Shown here one piece after another: positions 37,901 through 45,860 of a DNA stretch of 64,000 nt. The position numbers were made by a program, and so were the translations under genes. How positions within the stretch are numbered: position 1 is the first letter of the stretch; each line of letters starts with the position of its first letter. The notes below the pieces were generated by a model. The model did no database searches, was not told where the DNA came from, and worked only from the letters and a program-made list of their open reading frames with translations. Origin of the DNA: Methylorubrum salsuginis (GTDB lineage: Bacteria; Pseudomonadota; Alphaproteobacteria; Rhizobiales; Beijerinckiaceae); contig NZ_FOSV01000006.1 in NCBI RefSeq assembly GCF_900114375.1, forward strand, positions 147,679 through 211,678, read 5' to 3'.

Positions 37901-39983
37901 GGTCGTCGCGCTCCTCGGTGCCGTAGGCGTTGTCGACATCGGTGTTGGCCGAAAGGACGAAGTTGGCCGCCGTCAGCGAAGCCACGTCGAGCTTGGCCGT
38001 CAGCGCCAGGGTCGTCTTGTAGCCGTTCTGCCAGGCCGAGACTTCCGAGCTGTTGCCGCCGGCCGCCAACCCGACGAGGAGCTTGGCGGTCTCGAGGTCG
38101 GAGACGCGCAGCTCCGACAGATCGATCTTGTCGCCCTGGGTGAGGTCAAAATCCGTGACGGTGTCAGTGGTGTCGCCCGCGAGCGAGCGGCCGTTATACG
38201 ACCAGAAGCGCCCGAAGGAGAGGCGGAAGGCGTCGGCATCCGCACCGCCAGTGAGGGTGTCGTTGCCGCCACCGCCGGCCAGCACGTCCTTGCCGGCGCC
38301 GCCGCTGAGCGTGTCGTTGAAGGCCTGCTGCCAGTTGGTGTCGGTGTCGTCGCCGACCAGCACATCGTCGCCCGCGCCGCCGACGATGGCATCCACGCCT
38401 TCGCCGCCCTCGACCGCGTCGATGCCCTCGCCCGCGTCGATCACGTCGTCGCCGATGCCGCCCTTGATGGTGTCGCTGCCGGAGCCACCGTAGATCAGGT
38501 CGTCGCCCGCGCCGCCATCGATCGTGTCGTTGCCGCTCTCGCCGAACAGCCGGTCGATGTCGCCGGCGCCCGAGAGCGTGTCGGCGCCGCGCCCGCCGAT
38601 CATGTCGTCGCGCTTCTCGGAGCCGTAGAAGTACTCGTTGTTGGTCTCGTTGCTGAGTACGAGGTTGCTGTCGCCGATCGCGGCCGGGTTGCTCGCGGCG
38701 CCGACCAGCTTCAGCTCGGTCTTGTAGCCGTTGAGGTAGAGCTGGAGGCTCAGACCGTCGGATTGGCCCGCGAGCAGGGCGCGGACGGTCTCGGCCTCGC
38801 TGATATTGGTCTGGGTGACATCGATCTTGTCACCCTCGGCGAGGCTGAAATCCGTGACCGTATCGACCGTGTCGTCGGACAGGCTGCTGCTCGAATAGTA
38901 GGAAACGCCGAGGTAGTCGATCCGGAAGGTGTCGGCGCCTGTGCCGCCGGTGATCGTGTCGTTGCCGCCGCCGCCCGCGATGAAGTCGTTGCCGGCCCCG
39001 CCCAGGATGGTGTCGTTCCACACCGCCCAGCTCTGCCCATCGGTTTCTCCGAAGAGCGTGTCGGCTCCGTCGCCGCCCTCGATTCGGTCGGCCCCGTCGC
39101 CGCCGGAGATGATGTCGTTGCCGGTCTGCCCGAACAGCGCGTCGTCGTCGTCGCCACCGAACACGGTGTCGGTACCGCCGCCACCGAACACGGCGTCCTT
39201 GCCCGCCGCACCTTCCAACCGGTCGTTGCCACCGCCGCCGAAGAGACGGTCGTCGCCACCGTATCCATACAGCGTGTCCGCACCGTTGCGCCCGAGGAGG
39301 TCGTCGGCGGAGTCCGTCCCGCTCCCGTAGCTATAGTCGCTGTCGGTCGCGTAGACGAAGGCCCCCGTCCCCAGGGCGTCGGGCAGTTGCGTCACGCCGA
39401 CGAGGACGATCTTCCGGGTATAGCCATTGGCCGCGAGGCCGATCTCCAAATTGCCGTCGACGATGGAGGCCAGCTGCATCAGGTCCGACAGGCTGGTGAC
39501 ATTGAAACTGCCAACATCGAGGCGGTCTCCATCCGCCGGATTGAAGTCCGTGATGGTGACGGTCAGGTCCGAATCGATGCTGGAATAACCCGTATTGGCC
39601 GGGACCAGACCGACCCGGAAGATGTCACCGCCGGTCCCGCCGGTCATGATATCGGAGCCACCGCTCTCACGGCCGGTATTGCCGCTGCGGATGTCGTCGT
39701 CGCCCGCGCCGCCGATGAGCGTATCGACCAAGACACCACCCTTGATCAGGTCATCGCCCCCACCGCCGTCGATGGTCATGCCCTGGGATTCGTTGGTCAA
39801 ATCGAACACGTCATCGGCTTGGCTACCAACGATGCTATCAACAGTCGATTTCAAGTAACCATACACGTAATCCGGACTATCCGACGGCGCATTGTTATAA
39901 GCAAAGCCGATGCCATAATCACCATAATCGCGGATGGTAAAGTTAATGCCCGTACCGATACCCGCGTAGCTGACTTTCGACAT
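34920..39983 (-). CDS. Large RTX-type calcium-binding repeat protein
   Basis: A 1687-residue acidic protein full of GGxGxDxxx nonapeptides that bind calcium in beta-rolls. RTX proteins are normally exported by type I secretion through an uncleaved C-terminal signal; no signal peptide is seen, and the end (VIVLTGVTTLDKGDLML) fits such a signal. Each RTX block is followed by a linker with motifs DTVTDF, GDKIDV and NGYKT. These recur at about residues 120, 348, 583, 816, 1048, 1231 and 1587, so modules are near 230 residues long. The final module resembles the peptidase M10 C-terminal domain. No protease or lipase domain is seen, and no type I secretion genes lie nearby. Confidence 0.88.
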   Translation of the reverse strand: MSKVSYAGIGTGINFTIRDYGDYGIGFAYNNAPSDSPDYVYGYLKSTVDSIVGSQADDVFDLTNESQGMTIDGGGGDDLIKGGVLVDTLIGGAGDDDIRSGNTGRESGGSDIMTGGTGGDIFRVGLVPANTGYSSIDSDLTVTITDFNPADGDRLDVGSFNVTSLSDLMQLASIVDGNLEIGLAANGYTRKIVLVGVTQLPDALGTGAFVYATDSDYSYGSGTDSADDLLGRNGADTLYGYGGDDRLFGGGGNDRLEGAAGKDAVFGGGGTDTVFGGDDDDALFGQTGNDIISGGDGADRIEGGDGADTLFGETDGQSWAVWNDTILGGAGNDFIAGGGGNDTITGGTGADTFRIDYLGVSYYSSSSLSDDTVDTVTDFSLAEGDKIDVTQTNISEAETVRALLAGQSDGLSLQLYLNGYKTELKLVGAASNPAAIGDSNLVLSNETNNEYFYGSEKRDDMIGGRGADTLSGAGDIDRLFGESGNDTIDGGAGDDLIYGGSGSDTIKGGIGDDVIDAGEGIDAVEGGEGVDAIVGGAGDDVLVGDDTDTNWQQAFNDTLSGGAGKDVLAGGGGNDTLTGGADADAFRLSFGRFWSYNGRSLAGDTTDTVTDFDLTQGDKIDLSELRVSDLETAKLLVGLAAGGNSSEVSAWQNGYKTTLALTAKLDVASLTAANFVLSANTDVDNAYGTEERDDLFGGLGDDYLSGYGGDDRLFGEAGNDTIDAGAGVDIAYGGAGSDTIRLGDGADKASGGAGLDTIEGGAQADYIDGGADSDVLYGDGQTTDWSVRNNDVLVGGGGNDTLVGGGGNDTLTGGEGSDSFRVSYSTSNWAGLSTDTVDVVTDWSTADKIDVTEMGITEFATVQALFATSTSGAVLLSQMNGFRNIMLLKDYLATDKITAANVVLSERTDYTSFSGGNKADDYFGGGGDDYLVGGGGNDRLFGEAGNDQLFGGTGNDLLSGSGGTDTILGDEGADTITGGAGDDTLTGGDQADVIDGGTGNDAIVGDSVVGSGVTTAWAKSFDDTLRGGDGDDVIAGGAGDDTLTGGAGDDTFVMAYNRNEDMIENSVDTITDWQAGDKVDLSELGISEIATIQRLLTVETGSKVLLLKDNGFTNKLVLGSDAAVGKLTTGNFVLSTSTTDDGLTGTRNADDLFGGRGNDSLSGEGGDDRLFGEIGNDTINGGAGNDLILGGAGTDTIEGGDGTDTIDGGVGNDVISGGAGSDTMTGGAGADDFKIGSWTGFIDELNEYGKGVSKGGATITDFSVAEKDQIDLRELGIENYDSLKYFWKDLGDDGAIDITAYGYTQRITIKGIDALDEIGRAGFIFDTSKVQDRYVGAIVADVIALGGGDDSANGNGGDDTLLGENGNDTLGGDAGNDTVDGGTGNDTVSGGDGNDTLKGGDGVDSVSGGTGIDKIDAGTGNDIVDAGTGNDIVDAGTGNDIVGGGAGDDKVMGGAGNDTVTGGAGADVMIGGDGTDRASYDTGVVIDLSNLNLNTGEAKGDTYTSIEIIDGSTAVDTLKGDGTANTFEGNGGNDTLDGKAGNDTLMGEDGNDKVLGGAGNDKVDGGIGNDALTGGTGVDQLKGGDGVDTFVFTNVADSGTKAATADIILDFTTADFIDLRGIDANAKTQANEAFTLVTGFSGKAGEASFVKSGKGGELRLDIDGDETADMVIVLTGVTTLDKGDLML
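35661..35741 (-). repeat. 27-bp tandem repeat (three units) inside the RTX gene
   Basis: Three units of 27 bases (35661-35687, 35688-35714, 35715-35741) differ at one or two positions. Each encodes one nonapeptide, TGNDIVDAG. Near-identity at DNA level points to recent duplication by slippage or unequal crossover. Confidence 0.85.
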
Positions 39984-40509
39984 CGATTATCCCCAATGAC
40001 AACCGCCGGATACCGCATATCGACCCATGGCGATTTGGCTGATTCCGGTATCAGGGCATAGATGGCGCGTCAAATCGTCAAAGTACGTAGCGTAATTTGG
40101 CGTACACTTGAAATATACACTTCGCCCGATCTCCGGATAACAGTTAAGAAGAAGCAACAGCGAGATTCGCTGAAACGCCGGCCAAGCTTTCTGCCCTCGC
40201 CGCGTCGACCTATCCGAAACCTCCCGATCCTCCTCCTTTCGAGGCTCCGGAGAAAAAGTTCCGATCAACGGCGGCACCTTCGATCACGATGCCGTGATAA
40301 GCCGATGAAGGGTGCTCCTGTCCGCCTTCCACTGGCCGGCGCCCCTCCACGGCGGGCCCTGCACCGTCAAATTGCGTGTCGAACCGGCCGGGAACGCCGT
40401 CGCGGCCCGATCCCGCGGTCCATGAGACCGCCTGGACGCAATTTTGCTAAACCTCGGTCCGATCGGATGGATCGCCGCCTCGCGTCGAAAGGCATTGACG
40501 GGCCCACCC
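39984..40509. other. Relatively A+T-rich gap upstream of the RTX and xanthine-dehydrogenase genes
   Basis: This 526-base divergent gap is lower in G+C than its surroundings, especially 40060-40160. On the minus strand, AAGTGTA occurs twice 14 bases apart (40101-40121 region) and several TTTGACG-like strings follow towards the RTX start, fitting a regulated promoter. A 96-codon minus frame (39987-40277) has no ribosome site or recognised features. No other gene is visible. Confidence 0.5.
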
Positions 40510-41322
40510 ATGGACCTCGACACCATCACCGCCGTCCTGGCGCCGCGCGGGCCGGAGGAACTGCCCGAGTGGCGCGAGGGGGATGCGTGGCTCGCGGGCG
40601 GGACGTGGCTGTTTTCGCAGCCGCAGCCGGGGCTGACCCGGCTGATCGACCTCGCCGGCCTCGGCTGGCCCGCGATCGAGGCGGATGCGGAGGGTTTGAG
40701 CCTGTCGGCGACCTGCACCATCGCCGAACTCGACCGGCACGAATGGCCGGCGGCCTGGATCGCCGCGCCGCTCGTCGGCCTCTGCTGCCGGGCGCTGCTC
40801 GGCTCGTTCAAGATCTGGAACCGGGCGACGGTGGGCGGCAACCTCTGCATGGCGCTGCCCGCCGGGCCGATGATCGCGCTCACCGCCGCCCTCGACGGCA
40901 CCTGCGTGATCCGGGCGCCGGACGGAGCCGAGCGGCACCTGTCGGTGCTCGACTTCGTGCGCGGGCCGCAGATGACGGCCCTGCGGCCCGGCGAGATCCT
41001 GCGGCGGATCGCGATGCCGGCTGCGGCGCTGAGGCGGCGCACGGCGTTCCGGCGGATCGCGCTGTCGCCGAACGGCCGCTCCGGTGCGCTCGTGATCGGC
41101 ACCCGCGATGCGCATGGCGTCACCCTCACGGTCACCGCCTCGACGCCGCGGCCCTACCGGTTGCGCTTCCCCGGCGTGCCGGAGGCGACGGGATTACGGG
41201 CGGCGCTTCACGCCGCCATCCCCGAGGACGGCTGGTACGACGACGTCCACGGCGCGCCCGATTGGCGCGCCCACGTCACCGGCCTTCTCGCCGAGGAGAT
41301 CAGGCAGGAGCTCGCACGGTGA
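40510..41322 (+). CDS. FAD-binding subunit of a xanthine-dehydrogenase-family enzyme (CoxM/XdhA-type)
   Basis: A 270-residue flavin subunit. FAD-binding signatures of the CO dehydrogenase flavoprotein fold are AWLAGGTWLFSQPQPGLTRLIDLAGLG near the N-terminus and NRATVGGNLCMALPAGPMIALTAAL mid-protein. It passes electrons from the FeS clusters to NAD or another acceptor. Start ATG at 40510 fits; upstream frame is unsupported. Its stop overlaps the next gene's GTG by four bases, so the subunits are translationally coupled. Confidence 0.88.
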   Translation: MDLDTITAVLAPRGPEELPEWREGDAWLAGGTWLFSQPQPGLTRLIDLAGLGWPAIEADAEGLSLSATCTIAELDRHEWPAAWIAAPLVGLCCRALLGSFKIWNRATVGGNLCMALPAGPMIALTAALDGTCVIRAPDGAERHLSVLDFVRGPQMTALRPGEILRRIAMPAAALRRRTAFRRIALSPNGRSGALVIGTRDAHGVTLTVTASTPRPYRLRFPGVPEATGLRAALHAAIPEDGWYDDVHGAPDWRAHVTGLLAEEIRQELAR

Positions 41323-44066
41323 GGCTGACGGTCAACGGGCAGATGCAGGAGATCGCCCCCCGGCCGGGGCAATGCCTGCGGACCACCCTGCGCGATCTCG
41401 GCTGGTTCGGGGTCAAGAAGGGCTGCGACGCGGGCGATTGCGGCGCCTGCACGGTCCATCTCGACGGGGAGCCGATCCATTCCTGCCTGCTGCCCGCGCA
41501 CCGGGCGGAAGGCTGTGCCGTCACCACGATCGAGGGGCTCGCCGGCCCCTGCGAACCGGGCGCGCCGCCGCCGGAGGCGCTGCACCCGATGCAGGCGGCC
41601 TTCGTGGCGGCACAGGGCTTCCAGTGCGGCTTCTGCACGCCGGGCATGATCATGACGGCCGCCGCCCTCGACCAGGGCCAGCGGCAAGACCTCGCCACCG
41701 CGCTCAAGGGCAATCTCTGCCGCTGCACCGGCTACCGGGCGATCCGCGACGCGGTGGCCGGAATCCCTCATGCCGGGACGGCGGACAGAGCGGAGGCCGT
41801 CGGGTGCAGCCTGCCGGCGCCCGCGAGCCTCGGCATCGTCTCGGGGCGCACCGCCTATACCCTCGATCAGGGGATGCCGGGCCTGTTGCATCTGAAGGTG
41901 CTGCGCGCCCCCCACGCCCATGCCGAAATCCTGAGCATCGACCGCGCGGCGGCCCTGGCCGTGCCGGGCGTCGTCGCCGTGCTGACCCACGAGGACGCGC
42001 CGCCAGCGCGCTTCTCCACCGGGCGCCACGAGGACCCGCGGGACGACGCCGCCGACACGCGGGTGCTCGATTCCGTGATCCGCTTCGTCGGCCAGCGCGT
42101 CGCCGCGGTGGTCGCCGAGAGCGAGGCGGCAGCGCAGGCCGGGCTGCGGGCGCTGCGCGTGGAATACCGCCTGCGCCCGGCGGTGTTCGACCCGGAGGCG
42201 GCCCTGCGGCCGGACGCCCCGCTGGTCCACGATCCGGCCGACCGCACGCCCGGCGCCGACGCGCCGCCGCTCCATTCACACCCGAACCTCGCCGCGGAAG
42301 CGCATGGCGAGGTCGGCGACCTCGCGGCGGGCTTTGCCGCGGCGCACCGGGTCTACGAGGCCGAATACGTCTCGCAGCGGGTGCAGCACGCCCATCTCGA
42401 AACCCACGCCGCCATCGGCTGGCGCGACGAGGCCGGGCGGCTGACGCTCCGCGCCTCGACTCAGGTGCCGTTCCTGACCCGCGACGCCCTCTGCGCCCTG
42501 TTCGACCTGCCGCGGGATCAGGTCCGCGTCGTCTGCGGCCGGGTCGGCGGCGGGTTCGGCGGCAAGCAGGAGATGCTGGTCGAGGATCTGGTGGCGCTGG
42601 CCGTCCTCAAGACCGGGCGTCCCGTCCAATACGAAACGACGCGCGCCGAGAATTTCAGCGCCGCCACGACGCGCCATCCGATGCGGGTGCGGGTGAAGCT
42701 CGGGGCCGCCGCCGATGGCCGGCTCACCGCGATCTCCCTCCACGTGCTCTCGAACACCGGGGCCTACGGCAACCATGCCGGCGGCGTGCTGCATCACGGC
42801 TGCAACGAGAGCATCGCGGCCTATGCCTGCCCCAACAAGCGGGTGGAGGGCTACGCCGCCTACACCCACACCCTGCCGGCGGGCGCCTTTCGCGGCTACG
42901 GCCTGAGTCAGACCGTTTTTGCGATGGAATCGGCGATGGACGAACTGGCGCGGAGTCTCGGCATCGATCCGTTCGAGATGCGCCGCCGCAACGCGGTGCG
43001 CCCCGGCGATCCGCTGGTCTCGACCAGCCTGGAACCGCACGACGTGCGCTTCGGCTCCTACGGACTCGACCAGTGCCTCGACCGGACGCAAGCCGCGCTC
43101 GCCGCCGATCCGGGCGCGCCGCCGCCCGGCCCCGATTGGCGGGTGGGCGAAGGCATGGCGATGGCGATGATCGACACGGTGCCGCCGAACGGCCATTTCG
43201 CCGACGCCGCCATCCGTCTGGAGCCGGACGGAACCTACGCCCTCGCGGTCGGCACCGCCGAGTTCGGCAACGGCACCAGCACGGTCCACGGGCAGATCGC
43301 GGCGCAGGCCCTCGCCACCACGCCGGACCGCATCCGCCTGATCCAGGCGGACACCGATGCGGTAGCCCACGACACCGGCGCCTATGGCAGCACCGGCATC
43401 GTGGTGGCCGGACAAGCCAACCTCCTGGCCAGTACGGCGCTCGCTGAAAAGCTCCGGGCGGCCGCGGCGGAGAAAACCGGCATGGATCCCGCCGCCTGCC
43501 ACCTGACCCGCGACGGCGTGGCGACGCCCGTCCGCCTCGTGCCGCTCGGCGAGCTGGCGGAAGGCGGGGCGATGACGGCGGAGGGCCGGGCCGACGGCAC
43601 GCCGCGCTCGGTCGCCTTCAACGTCCAGGCGTTTCGCGTGGCGGTGCATCCGCGGACCGGCGAGGTCCGCATCCTGAAGAGCATCCAGGCAGCCGATGCC
43701 GGCACCGTCATCAACCCGATGCAGTGCCGCGGGCAGGTCGAGGGCGGCGTCGCCCAGGCACTGGGCGCCGCGCTCTACGAGGATCTGCGCCTGAATCCGG
43801 ATGGAAGCGTGCTCACGGCGAGCTTCCGCGACTACCACATTCCGGCCTGCGCCGACGTGCCGACGACCGAGGTGATCTTCGCCGACACCCACGACGATGT
43901 CGGGCCGCTCGGGGCCAAGCCGATGAGCGAATCGCCGTACAACCCCGTCGCCGCGGCTTTGGGCAACGCCATCCGGGACGCCACGGGCGCCCGGCTCACG
44001 GCGACGCCGTTCGCCCCCGACCGCATCTTCCGCGCCGTGATCGCCGCCCGGGAAGCGGGCGCCTGA
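41319..44066 (+). CDS. Fused [2Fe-2S] and molybdopterin-binding subunit, xanthine-dehydrogenase-like
   Basis: A 915-residue protein that fuses two normally separate subunits. Residues 1-155 hold two [2Fe-2S] clusters: Cys36, Cys41, Cys44 and Cys56 in GCDAGDCGACTVH...HSC, then GFQCGFCTPGMIM and NLCRCTGYRAI. The remaining 760 residues are the molybdopterin domain, with VGGGFGGKQEML, AFRGYGLSQTVFAMESAMDELA and a C-terminal catalytic-Glu region GAKPMSESPYNPVAAAL. GTG start at 41319 overlaps the FAD gene. The purine permease next door suggests xanthine or hypoxanthine as substrate. No xdhC maturation gene is adjacent. Confidence 0.88.
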   Translation: MRLTVNGQMQEIAPRPGQCLRTTLRDLGWFGVKKGCDAGDCGACTVHLDGEPIHSCLLPAHRAEGCAVTTIEGLAGPCEPGAPPPEALHPMQAAFVAAQGFQCGFCTPGMIMTAAALDQGQRQDLATALKGNLCRCTGYRAIRDAVAGIPHAGTADRAEAVGCSLPAPASLGIVSGRTAYTLDQGMPGLLHLKVLRAPHAHAEILSIDRAAALAVPGVVAVLTHEDAPPARFSTGRHEDPRDDAADTRVLDSVIRFVGQRVAAVVAESEAAAQAGLRALRVEYRLRPAVFDPEAALRPDAPLVHDPADRTPGADAPPLHSHPNLAAEAHGEVGDLAAGFAAAHRVYEAEYVSQRVQHAHLETHAAIGWRDEAGRLTLRASTQVPFLTRDALCALFDLPRDQVRVVCGRVGGGFGGKQEMLVEDLVALAVLKTGRPVQYETTRAENFSAATTRHPMRVRVKLGAAADGRLTAISLHVLSNTGAYGNHAGGVLHHGCNESIAAYACPNKRVEGYAAYTHTLPAGAFRGYGLSQTVFAMESAMDELARSLGIDPFEMRRRNAVRPGDPLVSTSLEPHDVRFGSYGLDQCLDRTQAALAADPGAPPPGPDWRVGEGMAMAMIDTVPPNGHFADAAIRLEPDGTYALAVGTAEFGNGTSTVHGQIAAQALATTPDRIRLIQADTDAVAHDTGAYGSTGIVVAGQANLLASTALAEKLRAAAAEKTGMDPAACHLTRDGVATPVRLVPLGELAEGGAMTAEGRADGTPRSVAFNVQAFRVAVHPRTGEVRILKSIQAADAGTVINPMQCRGQVEGGVAQALGAALYEDLRLNPDGSVLTASFRDYHIPACADVPTTEVIFADTHDDVGPLGAKPMSESPYNPVAAALGNAIRDATGARLTATPFAPDRIFRAVIAAREAGA

Positions 44067-44076
44067 GGAGACCGGG

Positions 44077-45426
44077 ATGGACGTGAAGCGGGACGACATC
44101 GCGGGGCCGACGCCGGCGGCGCCCGGCCTGCTGGAGCGCCGGTTCCGGCTCTCGGAGCACGGCACCACCGTGCGCACCGAGCTGCTCGCGGGCCTGACCA
44201 CCTTCCTGACGATGGCCTACATCGTCTTCATCAACCCCAACATCCTGTCCGACGCCGGGATGCCAAAGGGCGCGGTCTTCGTCGCCACCTGCCTCGTGGC
44301 GGCGCTCGGCTCCCTGGTGATGGCGCTCTACGCCAACTACCCGATCGCGCTGGCGCCCGGCATGGGGCTCAACGCCTACTTCGCCTACGTCGTCGTGCTG
44401 CAGATGGGCTATACGTGGCAGGCGGCGCTGGGCGCCGTGTTCATCTCCGGCTGCCTGTTCCTGGCCGTCACGCTGACGGGCCTGCGCTCGATCATCGTGG
44501 ACGGCATCCCACGCTCCCTGCGCATCGCCATCACGGTCGGCATCGGCCTGTTCCTGGCGATCATCGCGCTCAAGAATGCGGGCGTCATCGCGGCGAGCCC
44601 GGCGACCTTCGTGACGATCGGCGACCTGCACAAGCCCTCGACGGTACTGGCCGTGATCGGCTTCCTGATGGTCGCCGCGCTCTCGGCGCGGCGGATCAAG
44701 GGCGCGCTGCTCGCCACCATCCTGACGATCACCGCCTTAAGCTTCGTCTTCGCCGACAACACGTTCCAGGGCGTCGTCTCGCTGCCGCCCTCGATCGCGC
44801 CGACGCTGTTCGCCCTCGACCTCTCCGGCGCGCTCACGGGGGGCATCCTCAACGTCGTGCTGGTGTTCTTCCTGGTCGAGCTGTTCGACGCCACCGGCAC
44901 GCTGATGGGGGTGGCCAACCGCGCCGGGCTGCTGACCGAGGGTCGGATGGAACGCCTCGACCGGGCTCTGATGGCCGATTCCTCCTCGATCTTCGCCGGC
45001 GCGCTCCTCGGCACGTCGAGCACCACGGCGTATCTGGAGAGCGCGTCGGGCGTCGAGGAGGGCGGGCGCACGGGGCTCACCGCGGCGACCGTGGCCGTGC
45101 TGTTCCTGGCCTGCCTGTTCTTCGCGCCGCTCGCGGGCTCGGTACCGGCCTACGCCACCGCGCCGGCCCTGTTCTACGTCGCCTGCCTGATGCTGCACGA
45201 GTTGGTCGATCTCGACTGGGACGACCTCACCGAGGTGATCCCGGCCTGCGTGACGGCGCTCCTGATGCCGTTCACCTATTCCATCGCCAACGGCGTCGCC
45301 TTCGGCTTCATCACCTACGCGGTGTTGAAGGGACTCACGGGGCGTGCCCGCGAGGTGAAGCCGGTGGTCTGGGTGATCGCCGCACTGTTCCTGTTCAAGT
45401 TCGTCGAGAGCGGCGGGGCGCATTGA
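44077..45426 (+). CDS. NCS2-family purine permease (AzgA/PbuG-like)
   Basis: A 449-residue inner-membrane transporter of the AzgA branch of nucleobase cation symporters, which take up adenine, guanine or hypoxanthine. Signatures are TELLAGLTTFLTMAYIVFINPNIL at the N-terminus, ALAPGMGLNAYFAYVVV, LFDATGTLMGVANRAG and SSSIFAGALLGTSSTTAYLESASGVEEGGRTGL. About 12 membrane segments. It starts 10 bases after the molybdopterin subunit gene, so uptake and oxidation of purines are likely co-expressed. Confidence 0.93.
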   Translation: MDVKRDDIAGPTPAAPGLLERRFRLSEHGTTVRTELLAGLTTFLTMAYIVFINPNILSDAGMPKGAVFVATCLVAALGSLVMALYANYPIALAPGMGLNAYFAYVVVLQMGYTWQAALGAVFISGCLFLAVTLTGLRSIIVDGIPRSLRIAITVGIGLFLAIIALKNAGVIAASPATFVTIGDLHKPSTVLAVIGFLMVAALSARRIKGALLATILTITALSFVFADNTFQGVVSLPPSIAPTLFALDLSGALTGGILNVVLVFFLVELFDATGTLMGVANRAGLLTEGRMERLDRALMADSSSIFAGALLGTSSTTAYLESASGVEEGGRTGLTAATVAVLFLACLFFAPLAGSVPAYATAPALFYVACLMLHELVDLDWDDLTEVIPACVTALLMPFTYSIANGVAFGFITYAVLKGLTGRAREVKPVVWVIAALFLFKFVESGGAH

Positions 45427-45454
45427 GGCGCCGAACCGCCCCCTTGCGAACGGT

Positions 45455-45703
45455 TCAGTGGGAACGCGTACGGTGGATCGATCCGGTGGTGAGGTCGCGC
45501 TCGTCGGTGATGAAGGCGGGGGTGCCGCGGCGCTGGCCGTAGCGCGCGAGGTTGCCGGGCGCGGCGATGCCGGACAGGCCGCCCGGCGCGGTGACGGACG
45601 GAATGCCGGCGGGCGCATTGTAGCTTTGCGCGAGCGCGGAGGTGGAGAGGGCGGCGGCGGACAGGCCGGCCGCAAGGGTGGCGAGAGCGACGCGGGCGAT
45701 CAT
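45455..45703 (-). CDS. Small secreted hypothetical protein
   Basis: An 82-residue protein with a signal sequence (VALATLAAGLSAAALSTSALAQ) and a short mature part, SYNAPAGIPSVTAPGGLSGI, ending in a basic tail with TTGSIHRTRSH. ATG at 45703 has GAGGA upstream. No family recognised, though short exported proteins with a TGSI(H/R) ending are frequent in Rhizobiales. Convergent with the purine permease. Confidence 0.7.
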   Translation of the reverse strand: MIARVALATLAAGLSAAALSTSALAQSYNAPAGIPSVTAPGGLSGIAAPGNLARYGQRRGTPAFITDERDLTTGSIHRTRSH

Positions 45704-45860
45704 GGCGCGATCCTCGATGGATGGGTGAGACCGCCGGCAAGCCGGCGATTCCCGTTTCCTCCAAGGTGAGCACGATCCGCGCGGCGGCAACCGCCTGCGC
45801 CCTCCGGGCCGGTCGCCCGACGTGCCGCTTCGCACGCGGCCGGCGCATCGGCCGCCGAGG

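Noticed and set aside
39987..40277. 96-codon minus-strand frame upstream of the RTX gene
   Set aside because: It occupies the likely RTX promoter region, has no ribosome site and an atypical composition; the RTX start lies only four bases beyond its end.
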